DNA of 64,000 bases. It comes from Dehalococcoidia bacterium. GTDB taxonomy: Bacteria > Chloroflexota > Dehalococcoidia > Lucifugimonadales > Lucifugimonadaceae. The stretch lies in the NCBI GenBank assembly GCA_012959765.1, contig DUCO01000010.1, forward strand, positions 36,396 through 100,395, read 5' to 3'. The notes under the pieces are model-generated. The model saw only the letters and a list, made by a program, of their open reading frames with translations, was not told where the DNA came from and ran no database searches. This document shows, piece after piece, positions 10,531 through 19,157 of the stretch. The translations under genes and the position numbers were made by a program. Each line of letters starts with the position of its first letter. Position 1 is the first letter of the stretch.

Positions 10531-11538
10531 ATGCCCCAAGATGTTGTTCGATATGGCCTGCTATCTACCGCACAGATTGGGCTGAACGCCCATCTTCCGG
10601 CTTCTCGTGAGTCGAAGAACTCCGAGATCGTGTCGGTTTCATCTCGAACTGCGGCTAAGGCCGAGGCTGCTGCTAACGAGCATGGTATTGAGCGCTGGTA
10701 TGGCTCGTACGAAGAGCAGCTTGCGGATTCGGGAATCGATGCGATCGTGAACGGCCTTCCAAACGGGATGCACTGTGAATGGACGATCAAAGCGGCTGAG
10801 GCTGGCAAGCACATTCTGTGCGAAAAGCCGATGGCTGTTTCGGCCGAAGAGTGCCAGCGAATGATCGACGCGGCGAACGCCAATAACGTGGTGTTGGTCG
10901 AGGCGTTTACGCACCGATGGAATCCGCACATGCGCAAAGCGCGCCAGTTGATTGCCGAGGGTGCGATTGGCGAGATTCAGACGATCGATTCGGCGTTGTG
11001 TTTCAACATTGCTGAACCTGATGGAAACGTTCGATTTTCACAGGAATTGGCCGGTGGGGCGCTGTGGGATGCGGGTTCGTACGCCGTTTACGCCACGCGA
11101 TTTGTGATGTCGGCCGAGCCGGTGCAGGTGCGTGGAACTTCACATGACTCTGGAAACTGGGGAATCGACACCACGTTCTCGGGGACAATGAAGTTCACAA
11201 ACGGTGCTATTGGCAACATCACAACCAACATGGAACAGCCATTCCGCTGCTTCATTACGATCGACGGTTCCAAGGGCCGAATCGAGATTCCGGGGATGTT
11301 CGATGATTCGGGGCCGATCATCATCAAAACTGGTGATGGACGAAACGGTGAAACGACCCAGATAATCGCAACTCCAGCGCCGTACAGGTTCGTTGTTCAA
11401 TTTGATGAATTCTCTGAATGTGTACTTACCGGCAAGAAGCCCGATTACCCGGGAGAAGACGGTTTGCGAAACACGGCAGTTATCGAGGCGCTGTACAAGT
11501 CGGCGGAATCAGGGCGCCCCGTTGATTTGAGTCTTTAG
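10531..11538 (+). CDS. Gfo/Idh/MocA-family NAD(P)-dependent oxidoreductase
   Basis: 335 residues, normal for the family. The N-terminal Rossmann domain (about 1-120) contains the NAD-binding region STAQIGLNAHLPA and the family motif CEKPMAVSAEEC near residue 95, whose Lys is catalytic. The C-terminal alpha/beta domain has the AGGALWDAGSYAV segment (near 170), normally carrying the active-site Asp and a nearby aromatic or His. These enzymes oxidise or reduce sugars, inositols or dihydrodiols. The ATG has GGAGTG five bases before it. Substrate unknown; neighbours suggest sugar or aromatic-acid catabolism. Confidence 0.9.
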   Translation: MPQDVVRYGLLSTAQIGLNAHLPASRESKNSEIVSVSSRTAAKAEAAANEHGIERWYGSYEEQLADSGIDAIVNGLPNGMHCEWTIKAAEAGKHILCEKPMAVSAEECQRMIDAANANNVVLVEAFTHRWNPHMRKARQLIAEGAIGEIQTIDSALCFNIAEPDGNVRFSQELAGGALWDAGSYAVYATRFVMSAEPVQVRGTSHDSGNWGIDTTFSGTMKFTNGAIGNITTNMEQPFRCFITIDGSKGRIEIPGMFDDSGPIIIKTGDGRNGETTQIIATPAPYRFVVQFDEFSECVLTGKKPDYPGEDGLRNTAVIEALYKSAESGRPVDLSL

Positions 11539-11563
11539 AGTTCGGATCAATCGGTAGGTGTGA

Positions 11564-12220
11564 ATGACTGAGAACCCTGAACCACAAGACTTTGTTGCTG
11601 AAGTGGCCGCAGGTTACGACGCTGTTGGTGATGACTACTACCGGTATTGCCGCAGCGAACCCAGCGCGGTTGTCGAGAAATATGGACGGTTGATTCTTGA
11701 CGGAATCGTGCAAGACGGCAGTGTTCTTGAACTGGGCTGTGGAAACGGTTTGCCGACCACGCAAAAGCTTGCCCAGAAGTTCGATGTCACCGCACTCGAC
11801 TTTTCTCAAAAACAGATCGAAAAAGCCCGTCAAAACGTTGCTGGACCACGTTTTCTTCATGCCGACATGTCGACCGTTGAGTTCCCCGAAGGTCATTTTG
11901 ATGGGGTGATTGCGTTTTACTAGATTATCCATGTACCTCGCGATCGGCAACTCGAGCTATTCAAATCGATATTCTCGTGGCTTAAGCCCGGGGGTCTGTT
12001 TGTTGCGACACTCAGCAGATCAGATGAAGAGCAGTACATCGAAGAAGACTGGTTCGGGGCACCTATGTACTGGAGCGGGTTTGATGCCGACACGTACAGG
12101 AAGATGATCGTCGAATCTGGGTTCGTAATTTCATCGGACGTAGTGGAAACTTCCGATGATCCCAACAGCGATGGCGAGAAGGAGATTCACCTCTGGATGG
12201 TTGCTCGTCGACCTGAATAG
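11564..12220 (+). pseudogene. SAM-dependent methyltransferase interrupted by an in-frame amber codon
   Basis: The frame from ATG 11564 encodes a class I methyltransferase: motif I VLELGCGNGLPTT near residue 55, motif II region VTALDFS, and DGVIAFY near 115. A TAG at 11921-11923 then stops it after 119 residues, yet the same frame continues for 98 codons with exactly the missing half: IIHVPRDRQLELF, WLKPGGLFVATLS and a terminal strand LWMVARRPE, ending at TAG 12218-12220. Homologues usually have Ser at the stop position (one base away: TCG to TAG). Full length would be 218 residues, normal for this family. Pseudogene, sequence error or stop-codon readthrough are the options. Confidence 0.85.
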
Positions 12221-12286
12221 CGCCACCGCAGGTCGAACAAGGGCGTAACATGCGCCCGTTACTCACTACTGCTCAGCAATTTTCAG

Positions 12287-13069
12287 GTGTCAAAAACGAT
12301 GTATCCAAGTGATGTTCGACAGAAATTAGCCACCGGCAATCCCGTTCTCGGAACCAGCATGTTCACTCGTGAACCATTCGTTGCCCAGTCTATTTATCAG
12401 ACCGGAGCTGACTGGGTGTGGATCGACCAGGAGCATTCGCCAGACGGGTTTGAGTCTGTCGGCACTATTTGCGTGCAGGGTCGAGAGAACGGCAGTGCGC
12501 CAGTTATTCGGATTCCCTACAACAATCAGGGAGACATCAAGAAGGCTTACGACGTTGGCGCGGTTGGCGTGATGGTGCCTCAGATCGATACACCTGATGA
12601 CGCCAAACAAGCAGTGCATTGGGCGAAGTATCCGCCGATGGGCATGCGAGGAATCGCACCGTTCTTTGCCGGCTATCTTGGTCTGACTCAGCAGGATATT
12701 ATCGATAACGCAAACGACGAGACGATATTGATGCTGCAGATGGAGAGCGTTGAAGCGTACGAAAATCTCGACGAGATCCTGGCGGTTCCCGGATACGAAG
12801 TGCTTCTGGTTGGACCGACCGACCTTTCGGCTTCGCTGGGCATTAGCGGTGATATTCACAACTCGAAGGTCGAGAACATCATGATCGATGTCGCAGCTCG
12901 CATAAAAGGCACTGGCAAGTATTTGGCGACTACGTTCGGAGATGTTGATGACTGCCGACGCTGGATTGGCGAGGGCTACCAGATGATGAACGTATCGAGC
13001 ACGCTGGCGCTTGGGACGATTCAGACTGAGGAGATCTACGCTGAGCTGCGAGAGCGGTACAAGGCTTAG
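12287..13069 (+). CDS. HpcH/HpaI-family class II aldolase
   Basis: 260 residues, TIM-barrel aldolase of the 4-hydroxy-2-oxo-heptanedioate type, which cleaves 4-hydroxy-2-oxo acids to pyruvate and an aldehyde with a divalent metal. Seen: WIDQEHSPDG near 45 (general base His), APVIRIPYNN near 68 (substrate-binding Arg), Glu in LQMES near 147 and Asp in GPTDLSASLG near 175 as metal ligands. The start may be GTG 12287 or ATG 12299; the AGGTG at the first site could serve as ribosome binding site for the second. A strong bidirectional terminator follows. Confidence 0.92.
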   Translation: MSKTMYPSDVRQKLATGNPVLGTSMFTREPFVAQSIYQTGADWVWIDQEHSPDGFESVGTICVQGRENGSAPVIRIPYNNQGDIKKAYDVGAVGVMVPQIDTPDDAKQAVHWAKYPPMGMRGIAPFFAGYLGLTQQDIIDNANDETILMLQMESVEAYENLDEILAVPGYEVLLVGPTDLSASLGISGDIHNSKVENIMIDVAARIKGTGKYLATTFGDVDDCRRWIGEGYQMMNVSSTLALGTIQTEEIYAELRERYKA

Positions 13070-13093
13070 TCGACTAATTGAGAAGTAGGCAAT

Positions 13094-13129
13094 AAAAAAG
13101 CCGACGGGATCTTTCCCGCCGGCTTTTTT
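13094..13129. terminator. Bidirectional Rho-independent terminator
   Basis: A-run, GCCG, one mismatch, CGGGA on the left (94-109) pair with TCCCG, CGGC and a T-run on the right (114-129 of the 13,000 block). With A and T tracts on both sides it serves both the aldolase gene and the convergent alcohol dehydrogenase gene. Confidence 0.9.
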
Positions 13130-13147
13130 ATTGTCGCTAGTAAGCTG

Positions 13148-14266
13148 CTAGTCCATGTGCAGGGCAACACGTTGCGCCTGCGTTCCGGTGTCCTTGCCCT
13201 GCCATTCGGCGAACTCGAACGCTTCGTTCACCTGATCAAGTGCAAAAGTGTCGGAAACGACGTCCATCAACTGGTACTTGTCCTTGGTCTTCACGAGGAA
13301 CTGCAGGGCAGCTTCGATGACCCACGGGTTGTAGTGAACCGTGCCGACCCACTTGGTCTGGTTACCGATGATTTTGCCAGCGGGAATCGTGAGGCTTCCA
13401 CCACCAATGTTTCCAATGTCGAGATACGACCCGTTGATGCGGACCATGTCGAGACCTTCATAAGTTGCTGCTGCGATTCCAACCACTTCAACCACAACGT
13501 CGGCGCCTATGCCGCGAGTCAACTCACGAACACGTTCAACGCGTGATTCGGCGGTTGGGTATTCGGTCATTGAAATCGTCGATGTCGCACCACATTTCAT
13601 GGCGCGATCGAGTCGATTCTGCTGACCATCAATGACGATGATCTGGCTTGCGCCACGCTCGGCGGCAACTGCCGTTGCGTAGATTCCGAGTCCACCGGCA
13701 CCTTGAATAACGACGGTATCGCCAAACGCAACGCCAACGCGCTCAAGTCCGAACAAAACTTGCGCTAAAGCACAGTTCACAGCTGGTACGGCTTCACTCG
13801 GAAGCTCGTCTGGAACTTTGTAGGCGTAGTGGCCGGGTTCGAGATAGAAGTACTCTGCCATGCCGCCGTTGCAGTATGGGTAATCGTCGAGTCCAACCAT
13901 GTTTCGGCGCTGCCTGAACGTGCATGCGTGGTGTTCGCCGCGAATGCAGTGGTAGCAACGGTGGCACGGGAAGAAGAATGGGAACGCCACTCGATCGCCT
14001 TCTTTGAGCGGTCGGCGGAGTGAGTCGGTGTTGATGCCATTGCCCAACGAGTGAACGACGCCAGTGAACTCATGACCCAGTACCCGTCGCTTTGAACGAG
14101 GTGGTCCATCTCCATCGCCACGCCAGACATGCAAGTCAGATCCGCAAACGACCGCGTCGGTGTTCTTGATGAGTATTCCACCGGTTTCGATTTCGGGGGT
14201 TGGAAGAGTTTCCAACTCGAACGGCTTACCGGGTTCGGTAAAAACTGTAGTTAGGCCCTGAGGCAT
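13148..14266 (-). CDS. Zinc-dependent medium-chain alcohol dehydrogenase
   Basis: 372 residues of the MDR superfamily. Catalytic zinc ligands: Cys in VVCGSD near residue 41 and GHE near 64-66. Structural zinc: four Cys in the CHRCYHCIRGEHHAC stretch near 101-115. NAD-binding loop GAGGLGIYA near 195, with an acidic residue at the end of beta-2 (VIDGQ) favouring NAD over NADP. It oxidises an alcohol or sugar to the carbonyl; substrate unknown. The cytosolic enzyme sits between two HpcH/HpaI aldolase genes and may feed or drain the same pathway. It is convergent with the first aldolase across a shared terminator. Confidence 0.92.
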   Translation of the reverse strand: MPQGLTTVFTEPGKPFELETLPTPEIETGGILIKNTDAVVCGSDLHVWRGDGDGPPRSKRRVLGHEFTGVVHSLGNGINTDSLRRPLKEGDRVAFPFFFPCHRCYHCIRGEHHACTFRQRRNMVGLDDYPYCNGGMAEYFYLEPGHYAYKVPDELPSEAVPAVNCALAQVLFGLERVGVAFGDTVVIQGAGGLGIYATAVAAERGASQIIVIDGQQNRLDRAMKCGATSTISMTEYPTAESRVERVRELTRGIGADVVVEVVGIAAATYEGLDMVRINGSYLDIGNIGGGSLTIPAGKIIGNQTKWVGTVHYNPWVIEAALQFLVKTKDKYQLMDVVSDTFALDQVNEAFEFAEWQGKDTGTQAQRVALHMD

Positions 14267-14518
14267 TTTCGTAAATTCTCCACTTTGGGAATTCGTTAAT
14301 TAGTTCGCTCGACAAAATTTAGGCTCATCGGACGCCCGCAGCAAGCAAATGAACCCAGAAATTACCAATTATTTGAGGCAATGTGTTCGCGCGGGCGCTC
14401 ACCGCGCTTAATGACTGGCGTATACTCCGCCCCGTTTTCCGTGTTCATTCGACCGCATTGCTCAGGTAAATTCGGAGCGGCGAGCAGGATGGACTCAATT
14501 TAGAAAGGGACAGCAAAA

Positions 14519-15601
14519 TTGCTGGAGCGATTTCACGTACCAAGTGATATAGCAGTCCATGTCGACGTAGACGACATGACGACGACTGTGACCGATATTT
14601 TCTTGAAGATGGGCATGTCTGCCGACGATGCCGATAAAGCAGCAGAAGTACTTGTCTACGCCGACATACGGGGCATCGAAACCCACGGTGTGTCCAACAT
14701 GCTGCGCCGATACGTCGAGCAGTTTGGTGAGGGTGGGATTAACCCCACTCCAAATCCTAAAATTATTCGAGAGATGCCAGCAGCTGCAACGATAGATTGC
14801 GATGGAGGTCACGGTCTTGTTGTGGGCCCGATGGCTATGGAAATGGCGATCGAACGAGCCAAGACTTACGGCATCGGAACGATCACCGCGAACAACGGTC
14901 GACACTTCGGTGCTGCCGCGTTCCACGCCGCAATGGCGTTAGATCATGGAATGATCGGTGTCGCAATGACTACCGGTGGAATGTCGGTGCTACCCGTTGA
15001 TGGCGCCAAGCCGATGTTCGGCCTAAACCCGATTGCCATAGCCGTGCCGACTCACAGTGAAGCACCGTTTATTTTCGACGCATCCATGAGCTCGGTGGCA
15101 GGTAACAAGATCGCTCTCGCGCAACGCCTTGGTGTCGATGTGGCACCGGGTTGGATCGCAGACGCAGATGGTGTCCCGATCATGGAAGAAAGCCCGGTAC
15201 CCGACAAATACTTCATGCTGCCATCTGGTGGTTCTCGCGAGGGCGGTGCGCACAAGGGGTCGAGCCTGGGCATATGGGTTGAAGTGATGTGCACACTCTT
15301 GGGCTCAACGGGCGCGGGGCCAAACCGTAGGGGCGGTGCAGCTCACCACTTCATTGCTTACAACGTAGAGGCATTCGCCGATCTCGAAGAGTTCAAGAGC
15401 GAGATGGACATCTACATGAACGAGATCAAGAGCACGCCGCCGATTCCAGGAAAAGAACGTGTTGTGTATGCCGGACTTCCGGAGCATGAGGAAGAAATCG
15501 AGCGTCGTGAGAACGGAATTCCGTATCACCCCGAAGTTATTGATTGGTTCCGCGGAATTACCGGGGAACTCGACATTACGTGGCGACTAACAAGCGACTA
15601 A
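14519..15601 (+). CDS. Malate/L-lactate/ureidoglycolate-type dehydrogenase (Ldh2 family)
   Basis: 360 residues, normal for the Ldh_2 family, whose members reduce or oxidise 2-hydroxy/2-keto acids with NAD(P) using a fold unlike classical malate dehydrogenase. Seen: family motif ADIRGIETHGVSNM near residue 55 with the catalytic His, GHFGAAA-like RHFGAAAFHAAMA near 130, and FGLNPIAIAVPT near 170. Start at TTG 14519 because AAAGGGA lies eight bases before it. The next gene begins 15 bases after its stop, so this enzyme and the second aldolase are co-transcribed and plausibly act on 2-keto acids in one pathway. Confidence 0.92.
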   Translation: MLERFHVPSDIAVHVDVDDMTTTVTDIFLKMGMSADDADKAAEVLVYADIRGIETHGVSNMLRRYVEQFGEGGINPTPNPKIIREMPAAATIDCDGGHGLVVGPMAMEMAIERAKTYGIGTITANNGRHFGAAAFHAAMALDHGMIGVAMTTGGMSVLPVDGAKPMFGLNPIAIAVPTHSEAPFIFDASMSSVAGNKIALAQRLGVDVAPGWIADADGVPIMEESPVPDKYFMLPSGGSREGGAHKGSSLGIWVEVMCTLLGSTGAGPNRRGGAAHHFIAYNVEAFADLEEFKSEMDIYMNEIKSTPPIPGKERVVYAGLPEHEEEIERRENGIPYHPEVIDWFRGITGELDITWRLTSD

Positions 15602-15616
15602 AGCAGGAGATTCATA

Positions 15617-16507
15617 TTGGCAAAGCGAATTAATAAGTGCATTGAGTTGCTCGAGCAAGGTCAGCCGTTCTACGCGACTCACCCGACCGAGCTGACGTAC
15701 GAAGCAGGTGTGAAGGACTCTCAGACATGGGCAGACATGCTGATGATGGACTTCGAGCATCACCCATTCGACACGGTTGGTCTGGTCAACTACATGCGTG
15801 GTTTGAAGGATGGCGGGCCGACACCAAGTGGTCACGCGACCCCGACGGTGCTTTGCACACTTCCTTCGAATGCAATCACACCCGAAGAGGTGCGATACAA
15901 CGCATGGCAGGCTCGTCACGTATTGAGCGCTGGAGTTCACGGAATACTGCACACCCACACTCGTACGGCTGCATCGGTGGCAGCATTTGTGCAGATCACT
16001 CGGTATCCGTTCCAAGAAATCGACCGTGACGTGATCGGTGAGGGGCTTCGAGGTGCTGGAGGACAGCGACCGGCCAACGAAATCTGGGGACTTTCACCCG
16101 CCGAGTATGCAAAAGCCGCCGACCCGTGGCCTTTGAACCCGGATGGCGAGCTGATTCTGGGTCTCAAGATCGAAGATAGGTACTGTCTTGCGAACGTCGA
16201 CGAAATCGTTGAAGTACCGGGAATCGCATTCGCAGAGTGGGGACCTGGAGACATGGGAATGTCGCTTGGACACCCGGACGCACACGACCCTCCGTATCCG
16301 GACGACATGAACGATGCACGGGACAAGATCAACGCCGCTCTCACTCGTAAGGGCATCGGCTTCTACGCAAGCTGGGCTGACGACAACATGACCATGGAAG
16401 AACGGGTCGACTACTCGATCGACGTTGTTAAGGTCAAGATGATGGGCGCAACTGAGGAATGGGCGGCTTACGGCCGAAAGAAGACCGGACGCACGATGGC
16501 TGTTTAG
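15617..16507 (+). CDS. HpcH/HpaI-family aldolase, divergent paralogue
   Basis: 296 residues, longer than the first aldolase in the window. It keeps the base motif MMDFEHHPFD near residue 45, the metal Glu in LGLKIEDR near 190 and Asp in GPGDMGMSLG near 218. The position of the substrate-binding Arg (VIRIP in the first enzyme) reads VLCTLP, so the Arg is missing. An insertion of about 35 residues (around 145-180, with GGQRPANEIWGLSP) precedes the metal site. It may therefore act on a different substrate or be a lyase of another kind. TTG start, supported by GCAGGAGA six bases upstream. Co-transcribed with the Ldh2-type gene. Confidence 0.88.
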   Translation: MAKRINKCIELLEQGQPFYATHPTELTYEAGVKDSQTWADMLMMDFEHHPFDTVGLVNYMRGLKDGGPTPSGHATPTVLCTLPSNAITPEEVRYNAWQARHVLSAGVHGILHTHTRTAASVAAFVQITRYPFQEIDRDVIGEGLRGAGGQRPANEIWGLSPAEYAKAADPWPLNPDGELILGLKIEDRYCLANVDEIVEVPGIAFAEWGPGDMGMSLGHPDAHDPPYPDDMNDARDKINAALTRKGIGFYASWADDNMTMEERVDYSIDVVKVKMMGATEEWAAYGRKKTGRTMAV

Positions 16508-16662
16508 CCGGAATCTCTGGCTTCTCTCACGCCTTTTGGCGAAACAGACTGTAAATTGAGTCGAGCTCGTGAAAGCGGGCTCGACTCGCGTTCAGACCAG
16601 GCCAATCCTAAAAACGGCCTTAATCTGGCTGGCCAATATTGAAATATTCGGGAATTCAAAAG

Positions 16663-17610
16663 ATGAAAGTACTAGTAACTGGCGGATCGGGAATTGTTGG
16701 TCATTACGTGATCGACGAGTTGTACAAACTCGGCCATGAAGTGATCAACGCCGACAAATTCCGCATGTCCAGCAACCTGAGTCACAGTGGAACAACCGGT
16801 CAACTTGCCAGTGCCGACGCTGCGGTGGGGTTGCGGGAGAACTGGCCGAGAATCCCGACATTCTTCGAGGTTGAGATTTCGGACTACGGTCAGGTGATTT
16901 CGTCGATGGACGGTTGCGACGCGGTTATTTCGCTTGCTTCACGACCGAGTGCGGCGAACTACGTTGAAGAAGACGTTGTTCGCACGAACACCATGTCGAT
17001 GTGGAACGTGTGTAGAGCAGCCGAGCAGCTCAAGGTGAAGCGTGTTGCGCTTGGCTCTTCCTACAACTCCGTGGGAGCCATGGGCACTGCTGCTCGATGG
17101 GAGCCCAAAGAGGTCAAGCCGCCCGAGTACTTCCCGATGGACCAGAACGTGTACACACGCTCTGAAGATCCGTACTCGATTGCCAAGTGGCTTGGTGAAG
17201 AGATAGGTGAGGCGTTCTCACGTCGTTCTCCGTGGATGGCAATCGCCAGCATGCGGTTCAACGGCATGTGGGACGACGCGTACTTCACGCATCTGCAGGC
17301 GAACCCGATTACCGATCCGTGGACTCGCTGTCAGGGATTCTGGACGTACCTGCACATTCGCGATGCTGCCAGAGCGTGTGTTCAGTCGGTTGTGAACAAA
17401 AACTGGAATGGTCATCACCGATTCTTCTTGAACGCCAAGGACACGATGCTGAATATCCCAACGATGGAGGCGATCAAGACGGTTTATCCCGACGTTCCGC
17501 TGAAGAAAGAGTTCGACGGCTTCGAAGCTCCACTTTCGATTCAGAATGTGAAAGATGTGATTGGCTGGGAGCCGATTTATTCGTGGCGAGACGAACAGTT
17601 CAGTTCGTAG
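16663..17610 (+). CDS. NAD-dependent epimerase/dehydratase (extended SDR)
   Basis: 315 residues. Rossmann motif VTGGSGIVGHYV at residues 5-16; the SDR catalytic Tyr-x-x-x-Lys appears as YSIAK (EDPYSIAKWLGE near 175) with Ser in LGSSYNS near 138. Such enzymes epimerise, dehydrate or oxidise sugars, often nucleotide sugars or sugar lactones. ATG 16663 is preferred to a TTG at 16639, because GGGA lies before it and the Rossmann strand begins at once. Follows the catabolic gene set on the same strand. Confidence 0.9.
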   Translation: MKVLVTGGSGIVGHYVIDELYKLGHEVINADKFRMSSNLSHSGTTGQLASADAAVGLRENWPRIPTFFEVEISDYGQVISSMDGCDAVISLASRPSAANYVEEDVVRTNTMSMWNVCRAAEQLKVKRVALGSSYNSVGAMGTAARWEPKEVKPPEYFPMDQNVYTRSEDPYSIAKWLGEEIGEAFSRRSPWMAIASMRFNGMWDDAYFTHLQANPITDPWTRCQGFWTYLHIRDAARACVQSVVNKNWNGHHRFFLNAKDTMLNIPTMEAIKTVYPDVPLKKEFDGFEAPLSIQNVKDVIGWEPIYSWRDEQFSS

Positions 17611-17660
17611 CCGTTCGCCAATAGGATCTGAGCAGGTGCCGCACATCGTAGACTTGTCAC

Positions 17661-18416
17661 ATGTGCGGCGCTTTTGTTTATGTCTATGTCGGGGGAGTTC
17701 GCTACCAGTTGATGGGTAGTGGAGTTGAGCGCGCGGGTGTTGGCGATTTGATTGCCCGGCGACCCGATCTTGGTTCGAGGTTCAATATTCGCCCAACGCA
17801 GGATGTTGTGATGGTCGTCAATGAGGATGGTCGCCCGGTCGCCCGGCCCATGCGATGGGGATTGATTCCCAGCTGGGCAAAGGCCGACAAATTGCCGCGA
17901 AGTACGTTCAACGCGAGAGACGATCGACTGGCAGAATCGGGCATGTGGCGTGGGCCGTTCAAGCGCAGCAGGGGAGTTGTTCCGGCGAATGGATTCTTCG
18001 AGTGGAAGAAGACTGATGGCCAAAAGCAGCCGATGTACATCACACCAAAAGACGGAGAGATATTTCGGTTCGCAGCCGTGTATGACTTCTGGATAAACGA
18101 ACACGGCGAAACGGTCGAATCTTGTGCCATTGTCACCACCGAGGCCAACGATTTTATGTCATCGATCCACGATCGAATGCCAGCAATTCTTGATGAAGAA
18201 ACCGTGGCGCTGTGGCTTGACCCGGCGACAACTGAGACTGACAGTCTGCAACCCATTCTCATGCCGTCTGCAAACGAAATTCTTCAGGCTCATCCGGTAT
18301 CGACCCGGGTCAATTCATACAAAAACGATGATGAAAGTCTGATCACAGAAGTGTCGATCAGTGAACCCGAATCGGCTGAAGGGCAGCTAGGCTTGTTCGA
18401 CGACTCAACTGACTAG
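17661..18416 (+). CDS. SRAP/HMCES-family abasic-site processing protein (YedK-like)
   Basis: 251 residues. The start is fixed by chemistry: Cys2 in MCGAF forms the thiazolidine crosslink to abasic sites in single-stranded DNA. Other family residues are NARDD near 88 (Asn), PANGFFEW near 115 (Glu) and the His in SIHDRMP near 172. It shields abasic sites at stalled forks and later reverses the crosslink. The C terminus (about 30 residues, acidic, ending LGLFDDSTD) goes beyond the core domain. The nuclease-like gene follows 15 bases later. Confidence 0.95.
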   Translation: MCGAFVYVYVGGVRYQLMGSGVERAGVGDLIARRPDLGSRFNIRPTQDVVMVVNEDGRPVARPMRWGLIPSWAKADKLPRSTFNARDDRLAESGMWRGPFKRSRGVVPANGFFEWKKTDGQKQPMYITPKDGEIFRFAAVYDFWINEHGETVESCAIVTTEANDFMSSIHDRMPAILDEETVALWLDPATTETDSLQPILMPSANEILQAHPVSTRVNSYKNDDESLITEVSISEPESAEGQLGLFDDSTD

Positions 18417-18431
18417 TCAAAAACGAACACG

Positions 18432-19157
18432 ATGCAACGGCCCCCTGATTACCCAGAAAACGAACCGCCCGAGGACGAGACCCTCGACGACGATCTCGTC
18501 AACAAGGTCTATGGACCTTCGCAGGACGACATAGACCGATCGTGGGAAGGTTACGAGACAGGTCGCAGTGTCGGCGGCAAGAGCATGACCGGGATCGTTT
18601 GGAAAGCCGCTATCATTGTGGTTTCGCTGGTGATTCTGGCGTCGATGTCGCTCGGGGTACTGAGCCCATTGTTTGGCGGATCCGATTCACCCCAAGAAAG
18701 AGCACCTGAACGGATAACCGCAACCGTTCTGCGCGTGATCGATGGTCGCACCATAGTCATCAATTCTGGCGATGGCGAACAGACCGTGAGATTGATAGGT
18801 GTTGAATCACCACCGTTCGGCAATCCGTTCTACGATTTCGCGGGCGAGGTGACGCAGAGTTGGATCGGCGGAAAAACCGTATTGCTGGAGGCCGATCAGC
18901 GAGATTCTGATGATCAGGGTCGTCTGATGCGATACGTATTCTTCGACAACGTCATGATCAACGCTGCTCTGATATTGAATGGTCTTGGAACAGCCGGATC
19001 TGAACAGCCGAACATCAGGTACAGCGATTATCTGACTGATATGGAACGCCAGGCCCGAGGGAACGGCGTCGGTATCTGGGATGAAGCGTTCGGCGATCTG
19101 GATGCAGCGAACACAGAAGCGTCGATACGAACCTCATCGTCTCTGGGGTTCCGTTAG
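18432..19157 (+). CDS. Membrane-anchored thermonuclease-like (SNase fold) protein
   Basis: 241 residues: an acidic N-terminal cytosolic tail (1-50), one membrane segment (about 56-77, IVVSLVILASMSLGVL), then an SNase-like domain (about 92-220) outside the membrane. The SNase pattern is recognisable as TATVLRVIDGRTIVI, VRLIGVESP and DDQGRLMRYVFF. Of the staphylococcal nuclease triad, both Arg positions (in VRLIG and QGRLMRY) are kept, but the Glu that activates water (in DTPE of the model enzyme) aligns with Pro in ESPP. Catalysis is thus doubtful. The stop is directly followed by the TTG of the next gene. Confidence 0.85.
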   Translation: MQRPPDYPENEPPEDETLDDDLVNKVYGPSQDDIDRSWEGYETGRSVGGKSMTGIVWKAAIIVVSLVILASMSLGVLSPLFGGSDSPQERAPERITATVLRVIDGRTIVINSGDGEQTVRLIGVESPPFGNPFYDFAGEVTQSWIGGKTVLLEADQRDSDDQGRLMRYVFFDNVMINAALILNGLGTAGSEQPNIRYSDYLTDMERQARGNGVGIWDEAFGDLDAANTEASIRTSSSLGFR

